From Spirabiliibacterium mucosae (GTDB lineage: Bacteria > Pseudomonadota > Gammaproteobacteria > Enterobacterales > Pasteurellaceae): a DNA stretch of 64,000 nt. Made by a program: the position numbers and the translations under genes. How positions within the stretch are numbered: the stretch's first letter is position 1; each line of letters opens with the position of its first letter. Shown here piece by piece: positions 54,899 to 63,771 of this stretch. The DNA lies in assembly GCF_014884965.1 (NCBI RefSeq), contig NZ_JABTBO010000002.1:1-64000 (forward strand), given 5' to 3'. The notes under the pieces were generated by a model that was given only the letters and a program-made list of their open reading frames with translations, had not been told where the DNA came from and ran no database searches.

Positions 54899-55051
54899 CT
54901 AAGCAATCTTCTGCTTAAGGTTTTCATCCTCCAAAGCAGCCTGTCTTGCTTTGTTGACAGCTTCTTCCCAAGTCATAGTGCGGTTTTCTTCAATATCTTT
55001 TAGACCCGCTTCAACTTTTTTGATTAAATACGCTTTATATTCTTGATCCAT
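54899..55051 (-). CDS. Small probable antitoxin of the ParE-type module
   Basis: A 50-residue protein, MDQEYKAYLIKKVEAGLKDI to NLKQKIA, with GAGG upstream of its ATG. It is Lys/Glu-rich and probably helical. It has no recognisable DNA-binding domain, though the segment RTMTWEEAVNKARQ resembles the C-terminal part of short ParD/RelB-type antitoxins. Its TAG is followed at once by the toxin ATG, the expected antitoxin-toxin coupling. Confidence 0.75.
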   Translation of the reverse strand: MDQEYKAYLIKKVEAGLKDIEENRTMTWEEAVNKARQAALEDENLKQKIA

Positions 55052-55181
55052 AACAAATACCTCGCTGCTAATAAGTTCATTCTATCACAAAATGCCACAA
55101 AATGCGCAAAATGCGCTGCGAGATTATTAATTTATGATCTTCACACAGCGGCAACCTAGGCTGCCACTGGGATTGCAGAGT

Positions 55182-55549
55182 TTATGCCTTTTTGGCTTTT
55201 TGGGCTTTTTGCTCTTGGGTTTTGTCTTTCACCACGGTGGTGGCGGCGTTGCGTTTGACGGAGGCAATGCCTTTTTTCGCCACGGCTTGGCTGCTGTAAT
55301 ATTGGCTGCGGCCAATTTCTTGGTGATTTTTCGCTTTCAAGACAAAATACGGCTTATCGTTTTTCGCCACGCGGATTTCATAAAGCGCGTCAGTGGCGCC
55401 ATTTTTTTGCACCGAGGCGATGCCGTTTTCTGCCGCGGCGCGTGTTTTGTACATTTCACTGGTCAAAATCACTTGGCTGTTGGCCGCTTTCAAATTAAAA
55501 CAAATTGGCCGTTTTTGGCTAATTTCAGTTCATACCACCCTTGTGCCAT
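55182..55549 (-). pseudogene. yegP: YegP-like DUF1508 protein, frameshifted at a T4 tract
   Basis: The gene starts at the ATG 55549 behind AGGAGAC with MAQGWYELKLAKNGQF, then hits a stop. With five rather than four T (plus-strand A4 at 55497-55500) it would continue as QFVFNLKAANSQVILTSEMY and reach the normal end, about 122 residues. Two DUF1508 repeats are visible: ILTSEMYKTRAAAENGIASV and IGRSQYYSSQAVAKKGIASV. The family function is unknown. A Lys/Ala-rich tail follows the second repeat. Confidence 0.8.
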
Positions 55550-55721
55550 AAAAGTCTCCTTGGTTGTGTTGCCCGTGATGGGGTTTATCACTGCACAGAA
55601 TAGTTTCTTTTGGGAATTTTTCAATCACTTTGTGCAAAAAATGTGCTGCGCGCCACAAAATTGAGTTGCTCTGCGGCCCATTCTTGCCTATTATTCGCCT
55701 TTTTATCAGCAGGAAACTCCC

Positions 55722-57476
55722 ATGGCGCAAACCCATATCGCCGGCAAAGATGCCAGCCTTGAACACAGCATTGCCCAATTCACGCAAAAATTGGCCGATT
55801 TAGGCATTGAATTAGAGCACTTGAACGCTCTCAACCCTGTGCCGAACGTGTATTCGATCCATATTCGCGACAAGCACTGCCCGCTTTGCTTCACCAACGG
55901 CAAAGGCGCGAGCGAAAAGGCCGCGCTGGCCTCGGCGCTGGGGGAGTATTTTGAGCGGCTTTCCAGCAACTATTTTTTCGCCGATTTTTATTTGGGCCAA
56001 CGCATCGCCGCGGGGGATTTTGTCCACTACCCGAGTGAAAAATGGTTCCCGTTTGCAGGCGATGTGATGCCGCAAGGGCTGCTTGATGAGGCATTGTGGG
56101 ATTATTTCGACCCCGAGGGTGAGCTCGCCCCCAGCGATTTGGTGGATTTGCAATCGGGCAATGCTGAGCGTGGCATTGTGGCGCTGCCTTATAAGCGCGT
56201 GCGCGACGGGCAGGTGATTTACTTCCCGCAAAGCATTATCGCCAATTTGTATGTCTCGAATGGGATGTCGGCCGGCAACAGCGAGAATGAGGCGCGAGTG
56301 CAGGCGCTTTCAGAGGTGTTTGAGCGCTTTGTGAAAAACAAGATCATCAGTGAGTGCATCTCGCTGCCCGAAATCCCAAGTGCGGTGCGCGCGCGTTACC
56401 CGCACATTGAGCAGGCGATTGCCACCCTTGAGGCGGAGGGCTTCCCGATTTATGCCTTTGATGCCTCGCTCGGCGGGCAGTTCCCGGTGATTTGCGTGGT
56501 GCTGCTCAATCCCGCCAATGGCACCTGCTTTGCCTCTTTTGGCGCGCACCCGAACTTTGCCGTGGCGCTGGAGCGCACGGTGACAGAGCTGCTGCAAGGG
56601 CGCAGTTTGAAAGATTTGGATGTGTTCTCGCCGCCGTCGTTTGCGGATGACGACGTGGCCGAGCACGCCAATTTGGAAACGCATTTTATCGACTCCAGCG
56701 GCTTAATCTCGTGGGATTTGTTCAAGCAAGAGAGCGATTTTGACTTTGTCGATTGGGATTTCTCCGGCACCACCGCGCAGGAGTTTGACAACTTGATGGC
56801 GATTTTCACCGCACTTGAGCAAGACGTGTACATTATGGATTACACCCACTTGGGCGTGTATGCCTGCCGCATCATTGTGCCAGGGATGTCGGACATCTAC
56901 CCTGTCGATGATTTGCTTTATGCCAACAATAACATGGGCATGGAATGGCGTGCGCCGATTTTAGCCCTGCCAAACTTTGACCAGCAACCGCACGTTTATC
57001 AAAAAATGCTGCTTGCACTCGACGAGCAAGGGATTGATGACTACACCCGCGTGCGGGAGTTTTTAGGCATTGCGGTGGAAAAAACCAGCGCATGGCACAC
57101 CCTGCGCATCGGCGAGCTAAAAGCGATGCTGGCACTGGCCGCCGGGGAGCTTGAAACCGCACTTGACTGGGCACAATGGACGCTGGAAAGCAGCGAGTCG
57201 GTGCTCAGCCCTGAGCGGATTCGTTATTACCACTGCTTGGTGCAATCCCTCGAGTTGGCCCTTGATGACACGCGCGAACGCGAGCAATATCAGCGCGCCT
57301 TCACCGCACTTTTCGGTGACGAGATCGTGCGCGCGTGCTGGCAAGCAATCGACGTTGGCAACCCGTTCTATGGCCTCAATGCTGCCGACGAAACTCTTAC
57401 CCCATTCGCCCCCCACCAAGCGCTGCTCGCCGTTTACGACAAACTGCAGCAAGCGAAAAGGGAAAGTGCGGTGTGA
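55722..57476 (+). CDS. ycaO: YcaO-domain protein (ribosomal S12 methylthiolation accessory factor)
   Basis: A 584-residue protein, the size of E. coli YcaO. The YcaO ATP-binding core spans about residues 50-400, with GKGASEKAALASALGEYFERL (about 60-80) and NGMSAGNSENEARVQALSEV (about 178-197). A TPR-like C-terminal domain follows (about 430-584). In E. coli it is implicated in RimO-dependent methylthiolation of S12. YcaO enzymes elsewhere make azolines in peptides, but no precursor peptide or partner dehydrogenase is near. It is transcribed alone. Confidence 0.9.
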   Translation: MAQTHIAGKDASLEHSIAQFTQKLADLGIELEHLNALNPVPNVYSIHIRDKHCPLCFTNGKGASEKAALASALGEYFERLSSNYFFADFYLGQRIAAGDFVHYPSEKWFPFAGDVMPQGLLDEALWDYFDPEGELAPSDLVDLQSGNAERGIVALPYKRVRDGQVIYFPQSIIANLYVSNGMSAGNSENEARVQALSEVFERFVKNKIISECISLPEIPSAVRARYPHIEQAIATLEAEGFPIYAFDASLGGQFPVICVVLLNPANGTCFASFGAHPNFAVALERTVTELLQGRSLKDLDVFSPPSFADDDVAEHANLETHFIDSSGLISWDLFKQESDFDFVDWDFSGTTAQEFDNLMAIFTALEQDVYIMDYTHLGVYACRIIVPGMSDIYPVDDLLYANNNMGMEWRAPILALPNFDQQPHVYQKMLLALDEQGIDDYTRVREFLGIAVEKTSAWHTLRIGELKAMLALAAGELETALDWAQWTLESSESVLSPERIRYYHCLVQSLELALDDTREREQYQRAFTALFGDEIVRACWQAIDVGNPFYGLNAADETLTPFAPHQALLAVYDKLQQAKRESAV

Positions 57477-57480
57477 GGGG

Positions 57481-57501
57481 AAAGCGCCACACTGGCGCTT
57501 T
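57481..57501 (+). terminator. Hairpin after ycaO
   Basis: AAAGCGCCA and TGGCGCTTT pair around CAC just after the ycaO stop codon. The T run is short, so termination strength is uncertain. Confidence 0.6.
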
Positions 57502-57592
57502 GTTACTGCCATTGAATCGACACAACCTTTTTGCTCTTGCCTTTCAACTTCTGGGCATACACCAAAATCAATGCTCGCGCATCGTTCTTTGC

Positions 57593-57621
57593 TTGATTGT
57601 GTGTGTATGCGTGTGTATAAT
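57593..57621 (+). promoter_or_regulatory. Promoter of hicAB with a GT-repeat spacer
   Basis: TTGATT (57593-57598) and a perfect TATAAT (57616-57621) are 17 bases apart. The spacer is almost entirely alternating GT with an imperfect duplication of GTGTGTAT. Confidence 0.75.
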
Positions 57622-57648
57622 CAAAACTGATTAAGGCAAGGAGGAAGC

Positions 57649-57834
57649 ATGCACTCACGTGACTTAATCAAGGAGCTTAAACGTGCTGGTTGCACGCTTG
57701 TTCGGCAAGGCAAGGGTGATCACCAAATTTGGTACTCACCCATTACCGGGAAGCACTTTCCTGTGCCGCACCCGAAGCAAGATCTCGCAATCGGCACCTT
57801 AAGATCCATCAAAAAATCGGCAGGGCTTTTATAG
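57649..57834 (+). CDS. hicA: HicA toxin (mRNA interferase)
   Basis: A 61-residue double-stranded-RNA-binding-like toxin. It begins MHSRDLIKELKRAGCTLVRQ and carries the catalytic His in KGDHQIW (about residues 22-28), then VPHPKQDLAIGTLRSIKKSA, the HicA tail. AAGGAGG precedes the ATG. hicB follows 29 bases later, the toxin-first order typical of hicAB. Confidence 0.93.
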   Translation: MHSRDLIKELKRAGCTLVRQGKGDHQIWYSPITGKHFPVPHPKQDLAIGTLRSIKKSAGLL

Positions 57835-57863
57835 CTCTGCCGAGCCTCGAACAAGGAGTAATT

Positions 57864-58292
57864 ATGTTAATGACGATCGGCATTGAAACCCCACAAAATG
57901 ACCATGAGGCCTATGGCATTGCGGTGCCTGTGCTGTTCACCGAGCGCTACGCCTGCCTAAGTGCTGCCGACACGCTTGAAGAGATTCCAACTCAAGCGCT
58001 TGATGCGATTCATTCTATTTTGGAAATGATGGTTGAATGTGGTGAGGATATCACCGCGCTTAAGGACAAAGGCTATCGCTATTACCAATCACAAGAAGAA
58101 TTCAACCACTGCGACACCTGGCTATTGCTGGATGTGGACTTGAGCGCTTATCAAGGCAAGCGCCAGCGGATTAATATCAGCTTGCCAGAATATTTAATCC
58201 AACGTATCGACAGCCGCGTGGCAAGCAATCCAGTGTATAAAGATCGCAGCCATTTTATCGCTGTAGCGACACAAAAAGAGCTGCACCTTTAA
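57864..58292 (+). CDS. hicB: HicB antitoxin with C-terminal DNA-binding domain
   Basis: A 142-residue antitoxin. A partial RNase-H-like fold forms the N-terminal part (MLMTIGIETPQNDHEAYGIA, about residues 1-90). The C-terminal segment RINISLPEYLIQRIDSRV with DRSHFIAVATQKEL looks like a ribbon-helix-helix domain, which would repress the hicAB promoter. The ATG at 57864 follows AAGGAG; the frame is open much further upstream, overlapping hicA, but that extension is rejected. Confidence 0.92.
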   Translation: MLMTIGIETPQNDHEAYGIAVPVLFTERYACLSAADTLEEIPTQALDAIHSILEMMVECGEDITALKDKGYRYYQSQEEFNHCDTWLLLDVDLSAYQGKRQRINISLPEYLIQRIDSRVASNPVYKDRSHFIAVATQKELHL

Positions 58293-58304
58293 TCCAAAGT
58301 GCGG

Positions 58305-58742
58305 TCAGTATACGTTTTCAACGGCGATGATGTAATCTGTCCAGTCGCGGACGTGGCGCTCGTGTACGCCGTTTTGGATGGCGATGCCGGCTTGTTTGAC
58401 GCTCTCAGGAGAGCCAGAAATCAGCGGGTGCCAAGGGAAAAGCGGCTTGCCCTCGGCACGCAGGCGGTAGGCGCAAGTGGCGGGCAGCCAGGCAAATTCG
58501 CTTAAGTTGTCGCGCGTGAGTTTGGTGCATTCGCGCTCGAGTGCAAAGCGCTCGGCATAGTTGCTGCACTGGCAGGTGGCAAGATCTAGCTGGTTGCAGG
58601 CGATGCGCGTGAAATAGAGCTTTTCATGAATGCCGTAGCCGTCGATCATTTTATGAAAGCAGCACAAGCCACAGCCGTCGCACAGCTGCTCCCATTCTTC
58701 CTCACTCAGTTGCGCGAGGGGTTTGTCTTGCCAAAATGCCAT
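58305..58742 (-). CDS. ycgN: YcgN-family cysteine-cluster protein (UPF0260)
   Basis: A 145-residue protein with a conserved cysteine set that probably binds a zinc or iron-sulfur centre: LCDGCGLCCFHKM (about residues 20-32), then CNQLDLATCQCSNY (about 48-61) and a later CAYR. It matches the UPF0260/YkgJ superfamily in length and motif. Function is unknown. The stop codon lies inside a USS. Confidence 0.88.
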   Translation of the reverse strand: MAFWQDKPLAQLSEEEWEQLCDGCGLCCFHKMIDGYGIHEKLYFTRIACNQLDLATCQCSNYAERFALERECTKLTRDNLSEFAWLPATCAYRLRAEGKPLFPWHPLISGSPESVKQAGIAIQNGVHERHVRDWTDYIIAVENVY

Positions 58743-58750
58743 AACTTAGC

Positions 58751-58774
58751 CAAAGTGCGGTTGACCGCACTTTG
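58751..58774. terminator. Inverted-USS hairpin between glnS and ycgN
   Basis: CAAAGTGCGGT and ACCGCACTTTG pair around a 2-base spacer, touching the glnS stop codon. There is no T run. Confidence 0.6.
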
Positions 58775-60451
58775 TTAAAAGCCTGCGCTCTCTTTGAGGC
58801 TGACGGTGAGGTTGAACACCAAATGCTCTGGGCTGGAGTCTTTGCTATCGGCGCAGAAATAGCCCTCACGCTCAAACTGATAGGCTTGCTCGGCTTGGGC
58901 GTTGCCTAAGCTTTGCTCCACCACACCGTGGGCAATGCGTAGGGAATCTGGGTTGAGGACAGATTCAATATCCTCCGCCGCCCCTGGGTTTGGCACGTTG
59001 AATAGGCGATCATAAAGACGGAACTCAGCGCGGTGGTGGGTGTTGGCGTCCACCCAGTGAATCACGCCTTTCACTTTGCGCCCGTCACTTGGGTTTTTGC
59101 CCAGTGTGTCAGGGTCATAAGTGCAGAAAATGGTGGTGATGTTGCCCTCGGCGTCTTTTTCAACGCGCTCAGCTTTGATCACATAGGCATTGCGCAACCG
59201 CACTTCTTTGCCTAGCACCAAGCGTTTGTATTTTTTGTTCGCCTCTTCGCGGAAGTCAGCGCGGTCGATATAAATCTCGCGGCTAAACGGCAGTTGGCGC
59301 TCGCCGAGCTCTGGGCGATTTGGGTGATTTGGCGCGGTGAGGGTTTCAGCCTCGCCGTTGAAGTTTTCAATCACCACTTTCACCGGGTCAATCACTGCCA
59401 TCGCGCGCGGCGCGTTGACGTTAAGGTCATCACGAATGCAAGATTCTAACGCAGAATATTCCACCACGTTGTCTTGCTTGGTCACGCCAATGCGTTTACA
59501 AAACTCACGCAGGGAGGCTGGCGTATAGCCACGGCGGCGCAGGCCGGAGATGGTTGGCATGCGAGGGTCATTCCAGCCGTCGACAATGCCGTTTTGCACC
59601 AAATAGAGCAGCTTGCGTTTGGAGGTGAGCGTGCCTTCCAAATTCAAGCGGGAAAATTCATACTGATGCGGCAGTGGGCGCTCAATTGAGATGTTCTCCA
59701 GCACCCAGTCATAAAGGCGGCGGTTGTCTTGAAACTCCAGCGTACACAGCGAGTGAGAGATGCGCTCAATGGCATCAGAAATGCAGTGAGTGAAGTCATA
59801 CATCGGGTAGATGCACCACTTATCCCCTGTTTGGTGATGGCTGGCGAATTTGATGCGATATAAAACGGGGTCACGCATCACCATAAATGGGCTGGCCATG
59901 TCGATTTTGGCGCGCAGGCAGGCTTTGCCTTCGGCAAACTCGCCGTTGCGCATTTTTTCAAACAAGGCCAAGTTTTCTTCCACGCTGCGGTCGCGATACG
60001 GGCTGTTTTTGCCAGGCTCGGTCAGTGTGCCACGGTATTCGCGGATTTCATCGGGTGAAAGCTCATCAACATAGGCCAGGCCCTTTTCAATCAACTCAAT
60101 GGCATAGCCGTGGAGTTGGTCGAAATAGTCCGAGGCGTAGCGCACATCACCGGCCCAGTGAAAGCCGAGCCATTCGACATCTTGCTTGATGGAATCCACA
60201 TACTCCACATCCTCTTTCACTGGGTTGGTGTCGTCAAAGCGCAAATTGCACAGGCCTTGGTAGTCCTGCGCGATGCCAAAGTTCAAGCAAATCGATTTGG
60301 CATGGCCAATGTGCAAGTAGCCATTCGGCTCCGGCGGGAAGCGGGTGTGAATCTCCTGGACTTTACCCTCGGCGAGATCGTCGTCGATAATATGTCGGAT
60401 AAAGTTGCTTGGGCGGGCTGATTCCGCCACGTCGTCGTGATGTTCGCTCAT
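58775..60451 (-). CDS. glnS: Glutaminyl-tRNA synthetase
   Basis: A 558-residue class I aminoacyl-tRNA synthetase. The HIGH motif is in [17 protein letters not shown] (about residues 38-54) and the KMSKS equivalent is LTSKRKL (about residues 275-281). The C-terminal beta-barrel anticodon-binding domains follow. The length is like E. coli GlnRS (554). Its presence means this organism charges tRNA-Gln directly. It diverges from macA. Confidence 0.97.
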   Translation of the reverse strand: MSEHHDDVAESARPSNFIRHIIDDDLAEGKVQEIHTRFPPEPNGYLHIGHAKSICLNFGIAQDYQGLCNLRFDDTNPVKEDVEYVDSIKQDVEWLGFHWAGDVRYASDYFDQLHGYAIELIEKGLAYVDELSPDEIREYRGTLTEPGKNSPYRDRSVEENLALFEKMRNGEFAEGKACLRAKIDMASPFMVMRDPVLYRIKFASHHQTGDKWCIYPMYDFTHCISDAIERISHSLCTLEFQDNRRLYDWVLENISIERPLPHQYEFSRLNLEGTLTSKRKLLYLVQNGIVDGWNDPRMPTISGLRRRGYTPASLREFCKRIGVTKQDNVVEYSALESCIRDDLNVNAPRAMAVIDPVKVVIENFNGEAETLTAPNHPNRPELGERQLPFSREIYIDRADFREEANKKYKRLVLGKEVRLRNAYVIKAERVEKDAEGNITTIFCTYDPDTLGKNPSDGRKVKGVIHWVDANTHHRAEFRLYDRLFNVPNPGAAEDIESVLNPDSLRIAHGVVEQSLGNAQAEQAYQFEREGYFCADSKDSSPEHLVFNLTVSLKESAGF

Positions 60452-60625
60452 AACAATCCTTGAAACATAAAAATAAGGTTAAGGATCGCATTTTACACAG
60501 TTTTAGGCAAGAACAAAACTCACCTTGCGCGCATCGGGCGTTGGGCTTGCGAATTTTGACGATTTTTTGCTGAGATAATCGCCACAACTAAGTACAATAG
60601 ACAAAAATTTCATACAAGAGGTAGT

Positions 60626-61801
60626 ATGCGCGCAATTTTTCGACGTTGGATGTTAGGCTTGGGGCTTGTTTTGCTCATTGTGCTGGGCGCGCTGCTCTAT
60701 TGGCAGCACAACGCCACCAATGATGAGGTCGAATACACCACTCAAGCGGTGGGCCTGCGTGATATTCACAAAAGTGTGCTGGCCACTGGCACCGTGCGCA
60801 GCCAATCACGGGTGGAAGTGGGCGCGCAAGTCACCGGCCAGCTGACCGCACTTTATGTTACGCTTGGGCAATTTGTACACAAAGGCGATGTGATTGCTGA
60901 AATTGATGCCACCACGCAGCAAAATGCCGTCAATACCGCTCAAGCGCGCTTAAGTGCGCTCAACGCACAATTGCGCGCGGCCAACACCACCCTTAGCGTG
61001 GCGGAGAAAAACCGCCAGCGTCAAACCCAGCTGTTAAGCCAGCGCGCCAGCAGCCAAACCAGCCTTGAAAGCGCGCAAACGGCGCTGGCACAGGCTAAAG
61101 CGCAGGTCAGCACGCTCGAATCCGACATCAAGCAAGCCACCATTGCGCTGGCCACCGCACAGACGGATTTGGGCTACACCCGCATCACCGCGCCGATGAG
61201 TGGCACGGTGGTGTCTATCCCTGTCACGGTGGGGCAAACGCTCAACGCGCGACAAAATACGCCGACCGTGGTGCAAATTGCTGACTTGGAGAAGATGTTG
61301 ATCAAAGCTGAGGTGGCCGAAGGCGACATTGCACTCGTCAAAGCTGGCCAACGGGTGCGCTTCACCACTTTAGCCGAGCCACACAAAACCCTTGAAGGCG
61401 TGATTGACTCCGTTGACCCCGCACTGACCACGCTGACGGACGGCGAATATAAAACCAGCGCCGGCAGCAGCTCGGCAGTTTATTTTTATGCCAATATTTT
61501 AGTCCCGAACCCTGACTGCACTTTGCGCATTGGCATGACCACGCAAACGGAAATTATCGTGGCTGAAAGTCAACAGCGCCTTGCTATCCCCAACATCGCG
61601 ATTGAGCGGCAAGGCGACAAAGCGCAAGTGCAAGTGCTAATTGACGGGAAACCGCAAGTGCGGTCGGTGCGCTTAGGCCTCAGTGACGGCATTTATACCG
61701 AGGTGCTCGAAGGCGTGCAGCAAGGGGAGAAGGTCATCACCAACACCGTGCGCCAAAGCGAGGGGCAAAACGGCGCGCGGCTGCGCATGCCAAGGCTGTG
61801 A
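60626..61801 (+). CDS. macA: MacA, periplasmic adaptor of the MacAB-TolC exporter
   Basis: A 391-residue membrane-fusion protein. One N-terminal membrane helix (about residues 9-26) is followed by a split lipoyl domain (RSQSRVEVGAQVTGQLTALY, and TRITAPMSGTVVSIPVTVGQ), a helical hairpin coiled coil (about 95-180) and beta-barrel domains. With MacB and TolC it exports macrolides, haem precursors and peptides. The macB gene starts 8 bases later but is broken, so MacA may lack its partner. Confidence 0.93.
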   Translation: MRAIFRRWMLGLGLVLLIVLGALLYWQHNATNDEVEYTTQAVGLRDIHKSVLATGTVRSQSRVEVGAQVTGQLTALYVTLGQFVHKGDVIAEIDATTQQNAVNTAQARLSALNAQLRAANTTLSVAEKNRQRQTQLLSQRASSQTSLESAQTALAQAKAQVSTLESDIKQATIALATAQTDLGYTRITAPMSGTVVSIPVTVGQTLNARQNTPTVVQIADLEKMLIKAEVAEGDIALVKAGQRVRFTTLAEPHKTLEGVIDSVDPALTTLTDGEYKTSAGSSSAVYFYANILVPNPDCTLRIGMTTQTEIIVAESQQRLAIPNIAIERQGDKAQVQVLIDGKPQVRSVRLGLSDGIYTEVLEGVQQGEKVITNTVRQSEGQNGARLRMPRL

Positions 61802-61809
61802 GGTGCGCG

Positions 61810-63503
61810 ATGATTGAACTGCGCAATGTCTCAAAATTCGCAGGCTCTGGGGAAGCCCGCAGCGCGATTTTAAACAACATCAATCTCACGATTAACAAAG
61901 GCGAATTTGTCGCGATTGTCGGCGCTTCGGGCTCGGGCAAATCGACTTTGATGAATCTATTGGGCTGCTTGGATGTGGCCGATGAGGGGCAGTATTTCAT
62001 TCATGGCCACGATTGCAGTGAGTTTGATCGCGACCAGCTCGCCGCGCTGCGTGAGCGCACCTTTGGCTTTATCTTCCAGCGTTATAATTTGATTGCCTGC
62101 CTTAATGCGCTCGATAACGTTGCCCTGCCGGCGCTTTATGCCGGCCAGCCAAAGGCGGAGCGCACTTTGCGTGCCAGCGCGCTTTTAAGCGATTTAGGTT
62201 TGAGCGATAAAACCACACACTACCCCAACCAGCTCTCTGGCGGGCAGCAACAGCGTGTCAGCATCGCGCGTGCGCTGATGAACGGCGGCGAGGTGATTTT
62301 GGCTGATGAACCCACCGGCGCCTTGGACTCCCACAGTGGGCAGGCGGTGATGGCGATTGTGGCGCATAAGTTACGCTCGCTTTTAACCATGCTTGGGATT
62401 ATCATCGGCATAGCTTCGGTGATTTGCGTGGTGGCGCTCGGCAACGGCTCGCAGCAAAAAATCATGTCAGAAATCAGCGCACTGGGCACCAACACGCTGG
62501 ATATTTTCAATGGCAGCGGCTTTGGCGACAGGCGGGCGAATCGAGTGAAAAACCTCACGGTGGCCGACGCCGAGCTGCTCGCACGCCAAGCCGAGATTGC
62601 CAGCACCTCGCCCAATAGCACCTTAAACGGCTCGCTGCTTTATGCCAACCAATCCCGCAGTGTGCAAGCGCGCGGCGTGGGCGCGGCCTATTTTGACGTG
62701 CGCGGCATCACTTTGTTGCAAGGGCGGCTGTTTAGCCCCGATGAGGTCACGCAAATGGTCTCGGTGGTGGTGCTTGACGCACTGACTGCCAGCACAGTGT
62801 TTGGCGAGCGCTCGCCGCTTGGGCAGGTGGTGATGCTCAACAAAATCCCGCTGCAAGTCATCGGCGTGGCGCAGGCGCCAAAACTTGGCAACAGCGCAGG
62901 CAATTTGACGCTGTGGCTACCCTATTCCACCTTGATGCGCAAAATCACCGGCGAGCGGCACATCAATTCCATCACGGTGAAAATGCAAAGTGCGGTCAGC
63001 TCGCAGGTGGTGGAGCAAAACATCACCCGCTTGCTCAGCGCGCGCCACGGCAAAAAAGCTTTTTTATTTTCAACAGCGATAGCATCAAGCAAACCATCGC
63101 CAACACCTCCAGCACCATGACGCTGCTAATTTCTTCCATTGCGGTGATTTCACTCATTGTCGGCGGCATTGGCGTGATGAACATTATGCTCGTTTCTGTC
63201 ACTGAGCGCACGCGCGAGATCGGCATCAAAATGGCCATTGGCGCCCGTGCGCGTGCGATTTTGCAGCAATTTTTGATTGAGGCGATGGTGCTGTGTTTTA
63301 TCGGCGGGGCGCTTGGGGTGATCGCAGCTCTGGTGTTTGCGCAGGTGTTCAACGCGCTCAGCACGCAATTTACGATGCTGCTCACGCCGTAGCCGGTGGT
63401 GGTGGCGCTGGCTTGCGCCTGTGTGATTGGGTTGTTGTTTGGCTATTTGCCGGCGCGCAACGCCGCGCGGCTTAATCCGATTAAGGCACTCTCTCAAGAA
63501 TAG
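61810..63503 (+). pseudogene. macB: MacB ABC exporter, multiply disrupted
   Basis: Starts at the ATG 61810 with MIELRNVSKFAGSGEARSAI and has Walker [18 protein letters not shown] and [16 protein letters not shown]. Three lesions follow. (1) After residue ~180 the sequence jumps from SGQAVMAI to [13 protein letters not shown]; about 80 family residues, including the H-loop, are missing in frame. (2) At an A6 run (63052-63057) one base is lacking; seven A would give [13 protein letters not shown] and join [19 protein letters not shown]. (3) An in-frame TAG at 63390-63392 precedes the normal end [19 protein letters not shown]. The combination points to genuine decay. Confidence 0.9.
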
Positions 63504-63558
63504 GTGCTGCGCCTTTAAGGGGAGGAATATGGCTATGAAACCATAGCCATACGCGCAA

Positions 63559-63771
63559 TCAATCTTGATTGATTGGGACAATTTTGGTGGCGTGTGAGCC
63601 TTTGTCGCCATGAATGGCCTCAAACTCCACTTTTTGCCCTGCTTTTAATGAGCGATATCCTTCCATTTCAATCACGGAATAATGCACAAAAATATCCTCG
63701 TCGTGGCCTTCTTCTGCAATAAAACCGAAGCCTTTTGCATTATTAAACCATTTCACTGTTCCGATTGGCAT
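63559..63771 (-). CDS. cspD: Cold-shock-domain protein CspD
   Basis: A 70-residue OB-fold protein. RNP1-like KGFGFIAEEG and RNP2-like DIFVHYSVIE are present, and the stretch MEGYRSLKAGQKVEFE is characteristic of CspD rather than CspA. In E. coli CspD binds single-stranded DNA and inhibits replication in slow growth. The ATG at 63771 follows GAGGTCG; a nine-codon extension is rejected. Confidence 0.9.
   Translation of the reverse strand: MPIGTVKWFNNAKGFGFIAEEGHDEDIFVHYSVIEMEGYRSLKAGQKVEFEAIHGDKGSHATKIVPINQD

Noticed and set aside
55155-55172. Hairpin after the yegP homologue as a terminator
   Set aside because: GGCAACC/GGCTGCC has essentially no loop and no T run on the minus strand.
55722-57476. 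YcaO as part of a thiazole/oxazole-modified peptide cluster
   Set aside because: No precursor peptide, E1-like partner or dehydrogenase is nearby, and its size and TPR-like tail fit the E. coli YcaO housekeeping type.
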